Origin: Verrucomicrobia subdivision 6 bacterium | GTDB taxonomy: Bacteria; Verrucomicrobiota; Verrucomicrobiia; Methylacidiphilales; Verrucolacustridaceae | DNA: 7,663 nucleotides | Assembly: GCA_945866245.1 (NCBI GenBank) | Contig: CAMBGW010000045.1 | Location: forward strand, 1-7,663 | Direction of reading: 5' to 3' | Shown: piece after piece, positions 6,361 through 7,663 of the stretch | How positions within the stretch are numbered: position 1 is the first letter of the stretch | Layout of the letters: every line of letters begins with the position of its first letter | Notes under the pieces: generated by a model | What the model was told of the DNA's origin: nothing | The model's input: only the letters and a program-made list of their open reading frames with translations | Database searches by the model: none | Made by a program: the position numbers and the translations under genes

Positions 6361-7239
6361 ATGCCCAAGCCGTTCCTCGTTTCTCAATCCGGACCACTGC
6401 TCGAACAGATGTTCTCTGCTTGGCCAGAGGAAAAAAAGAAGCAGATCCGTACTTGGCTCAAGTTTCAATCCGTCGCCGTCAACGGCCGTCCCGTCTCCCA
6501 GTTCAATCACCCCTTGTCGGTAGGCGATACTGTATCGATTCGCTCCGACCGCTTTGCCGCACCCAAAACCAGCCTTCCCTCCGGAATTCAGATCTTTTTT
6601 GAAGATGCCCACCTCCTCGTCATCTCAAAACCCGAAAACCTCCTCAGCATCGCCAGTGAGGCTGAGCCTGAAAAAACCGCCTACTTCCAGCTGACCGAAT
6701 ACGTTCGCCAAGCTCATCCCCGCTCCAAACAGCGGGTCTGGATTGTCCACCGTCTCGATCGAGAAACCTCCGGCCTCATGGTCTTCGCCAAAACTCCCGA
6801 AACCAAAGAATCCCTTCAGCGCACCTGGGATCAGTTTGCAAAAAAGTACGAAGCAATCATCGAGGGTCATCTTCCCCAAGATCTACACACCATCGAATCC
6901 GACCTCGACGAATCCAATCCCTTTAAAGTTTTTATTCGTCCCGCCTCCGCCCTCACCCGTCATGCCATCACCCACGTGCGAACCTTAAAAAAGAACCGGC
7001 ACCGCTCTCTCGTCGAACTCACCCTGGAAACTGGACGGCGCCACCAGCTCCGCGTCCAGCTCTCCTCTCTCGGTTGCCCGATTGTGGGCGATGAAAAATA
7101 TGGGGCGAAGAGCAACCCTGCGAAACGACTTGGTCTTCACGCCTGCTTCCTTCGTCTCATTCACCCCGTTACCCAGCAGGAGCTACGTTTTACCTGCCCC
7201 CTGCCAAAATCACTTGCTCGCTTAGTGTCAGATTCTTAG
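6361..7239 (+). CDS. RluA-family pseudouridine synthase with S4 domain
   Basis: This 292-residue protein converts specific uridines of structured RNA (rRNA or tRNA) to pseudouridine. An N-terminal S4 RNA-binding domain covers about residues 11-60 (LLEQMF...RTWLKFQSVAVNGRPV...LSVGDTVSI). The catalytic domain begins at FFEDAHLLVISKPENLLS (79-96) and contains the RluA signature HRLDRETSGLMVFAK (130-144), with catalytic Asp at 133. LETGRRHQLRVQLSSLGCPIVGDEKYG and the terminal LHACFLRLIHPVTQQELRFTCPLP complete the fold. The stretch PENLLSIASEAEPEKTAY differs from the PAGLLVHP form of RluC/RluD, so the subgroup and target base are uncertain. The ATG sits directly ahead of the S4 domain; no Shine-Dalgarno sequence is visible. 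It is transcribed divergently from the operon and stops 39 bases from the convergent regulator gene. Confidence 0.94.
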   Translation: MPKPFLVSQSGPLLEQMFSAWPEEKKKQIRTWLKFQSVAVNGRPVSQFNHPLSVGDTVSIRSDRFAAPKTSLPSGIQIFFEDAHLLVISKPENLLSIASEAEPEKTAYFQLTEYVRQAHPRSKQRVWIVHRLDRETSGLMVFAKTPETKESLQRTWDQFAKKYEAIIEGHLPQDLHTIESDLDESNPFKVFIRPASALTRHAITHVRTLKKNRHRSLVELTLETGRRHQLRVQLSSLGCPIVGDEKYGAKSNPAKRLGLHACFLRLIHPVTQQELRFTCPLPKSLARLVSDS

Positions 7240-7278
7240 AAAACCTTCCGAAGCCTCGCTCATCTGCAAAAATCTGTC

Positions 7279-7663
7279 CTACTCCCGCGCCTGCAAGCCA
7301 TACCGCTCCACACGTGTTCTTAACGCCGCTCGAGTAACACCCAGCACCTCAGCTGCCCGCTTCACATTCCCCCCCGCCTCCTGCAACGCGCGCTCCACCA
7401 ACATTTTCTCCGCTGCGCCTAAAAGGTCTCCCCCAGGATTTTGTGCCTTCAAATCACCCCACCAATCACCCTTATTTTCCATCGTTCCCTGACCCCCGAT
7501 CAATTCTGGCGGCAAATCCCCCGGCTCAATCAATTCCGCCGCCGCACATACCACCGCCCGCGTAACCGCATTCTCCAACTCCCTCACATTCCCCGGCCAA
7601 CTCCAGCCCTGCAGTGCTTTCCGACTAGCCGAAGAAAACTTTAAGCCCCGCTCCTTTTCCACC
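7279..7663 (-). CDS. Sigma-54-dependent NtrC-type transcriptional regulator, C-terminal part (partial)
   Basis: The frame is open to the right edge of the window, so only the C-terminal 127-128 residues are present. The sequence WSWPGNVRELENAVTRAVV is the conserved end of the AAA+ sigma-54 interaction domain. It is followed by IEPGDLPPEL, a polar Gly/Trp-containing linker (GGQGTMENKGDWWGDLKAQNPGGD), and a Fis-type helix-turn-helix (AAEKMLVERALQEAGGNVKRAAEVLGVTRAALRTRVERYGL) that binds enhancer DNA. Such proteins use ATP hydrolysis to open sigma-54 promoters. The N-terminal sensory or receiver domain lies outside the window, so the signal and targets are unknown. The first in-window candidate start is a GTG that only reflects the cut edge. 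The gene converges on the RluA-type gene, and no clear terminator lies in the 39-base gap. Confidence 0.93.
   Translation of the reverse strand, partial: VEKERGLKFSSASRKALQGWSWPGNVRELENAVTRAVVCAAAELIEPGDLPPELIGGQGTMENKGDWWGDLKAQNPGGDLLGAAEKMLVERALQEAGGNVKRAAEVLGVTRAALRTRVERYGLQARE

Noticed and set aside
6289..6612. - strand open frame overlapping the RluA-type gene start
   Set aside because: It overlaps the S4 domain of a well-supported gene, is Gly-rich from the strand bias, and has no family resemblance.
1..7663. tRNA, rRNA, CRISPR array, insertion sequence or phage-like elements
   Set aside because: I saw no repeat-spacer pattern, no transposase or integrase motifs, no paired terminal repeats, and no cloverleaf or rRNA signature on either strand.

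Overview
The window looks like ordinary bacterial chromosome, with a moderately high GC content and tightly packed genes. The Dxs protein carries motif variants (DVSHQ, GHAGTALSA, GDAAF) that I associate from memory with the Verrucomicrobiota / PVC group. I therefore suggest a verrucomicrobial or related host, with moderate to low confidence because no database search was possible. Most starts lack a strong Shine-Dalgarno sequence; the clear exception is xseB.

Layout from left to right: (1) positions 1-156 hold the C-terminal end of an unrecognised gene on the + strand that runs in from outside the window. (2) Positions 255-711 (+) hold a two-gene type II toxin-antitoxin module: a ribbon-helix-helix antitoxin followed by a RelE-family toxin, overlapping by 23 bases. 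(3) Positions 720-6279 hold a five-gene run on the - strand. In transcription order it is a YmdB/TIGR00282-type metallophosphoesterase, xseA, xseB, dxs and argG. The phosphoesterase and xseA overlap by four bases (GTGA), and the other gaps are 39, 10 and 31 bases, so the set is probably one operon. (4) Positions 6361-7239 (+) hold an RluA-family pseudouridine synthase with an N-terminal S4 domain, divergent from the operon across a pyrimidine-rich 81-base gap. (5) Positions 7279-7663 (-) hold the C-terminal end of a sigma-54-dependent (NtrC-type) regulator that runs out of the window.

The operon joins RNA/nucleotide turnover (phosphoesterase), DNA repair (exonuclease VII, both subunits), the first step of the MEP isoprenoid pathway (Dxs) and arginine biosynthesis (ArgG). 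xseB next to dxs is a familiar bacterial arrangement, often with a prenyl-transferase gene (ispA) between them; here that gene is absent. The argG 3' end faces the toxin 3' end with only 8 bases between the stop codons.

I found no previously undescribed system. The points most worth a second look are the altered cofactor-site motifs in Dxs, an Asp in place of a usual metal-binding Asn in the phosphoesterase, a near-palindrome at the dxs stop codon, the toxin/argG tail-to-tail junction, and a strong C-over-G bias on the + strand that does not depend on gene direction.
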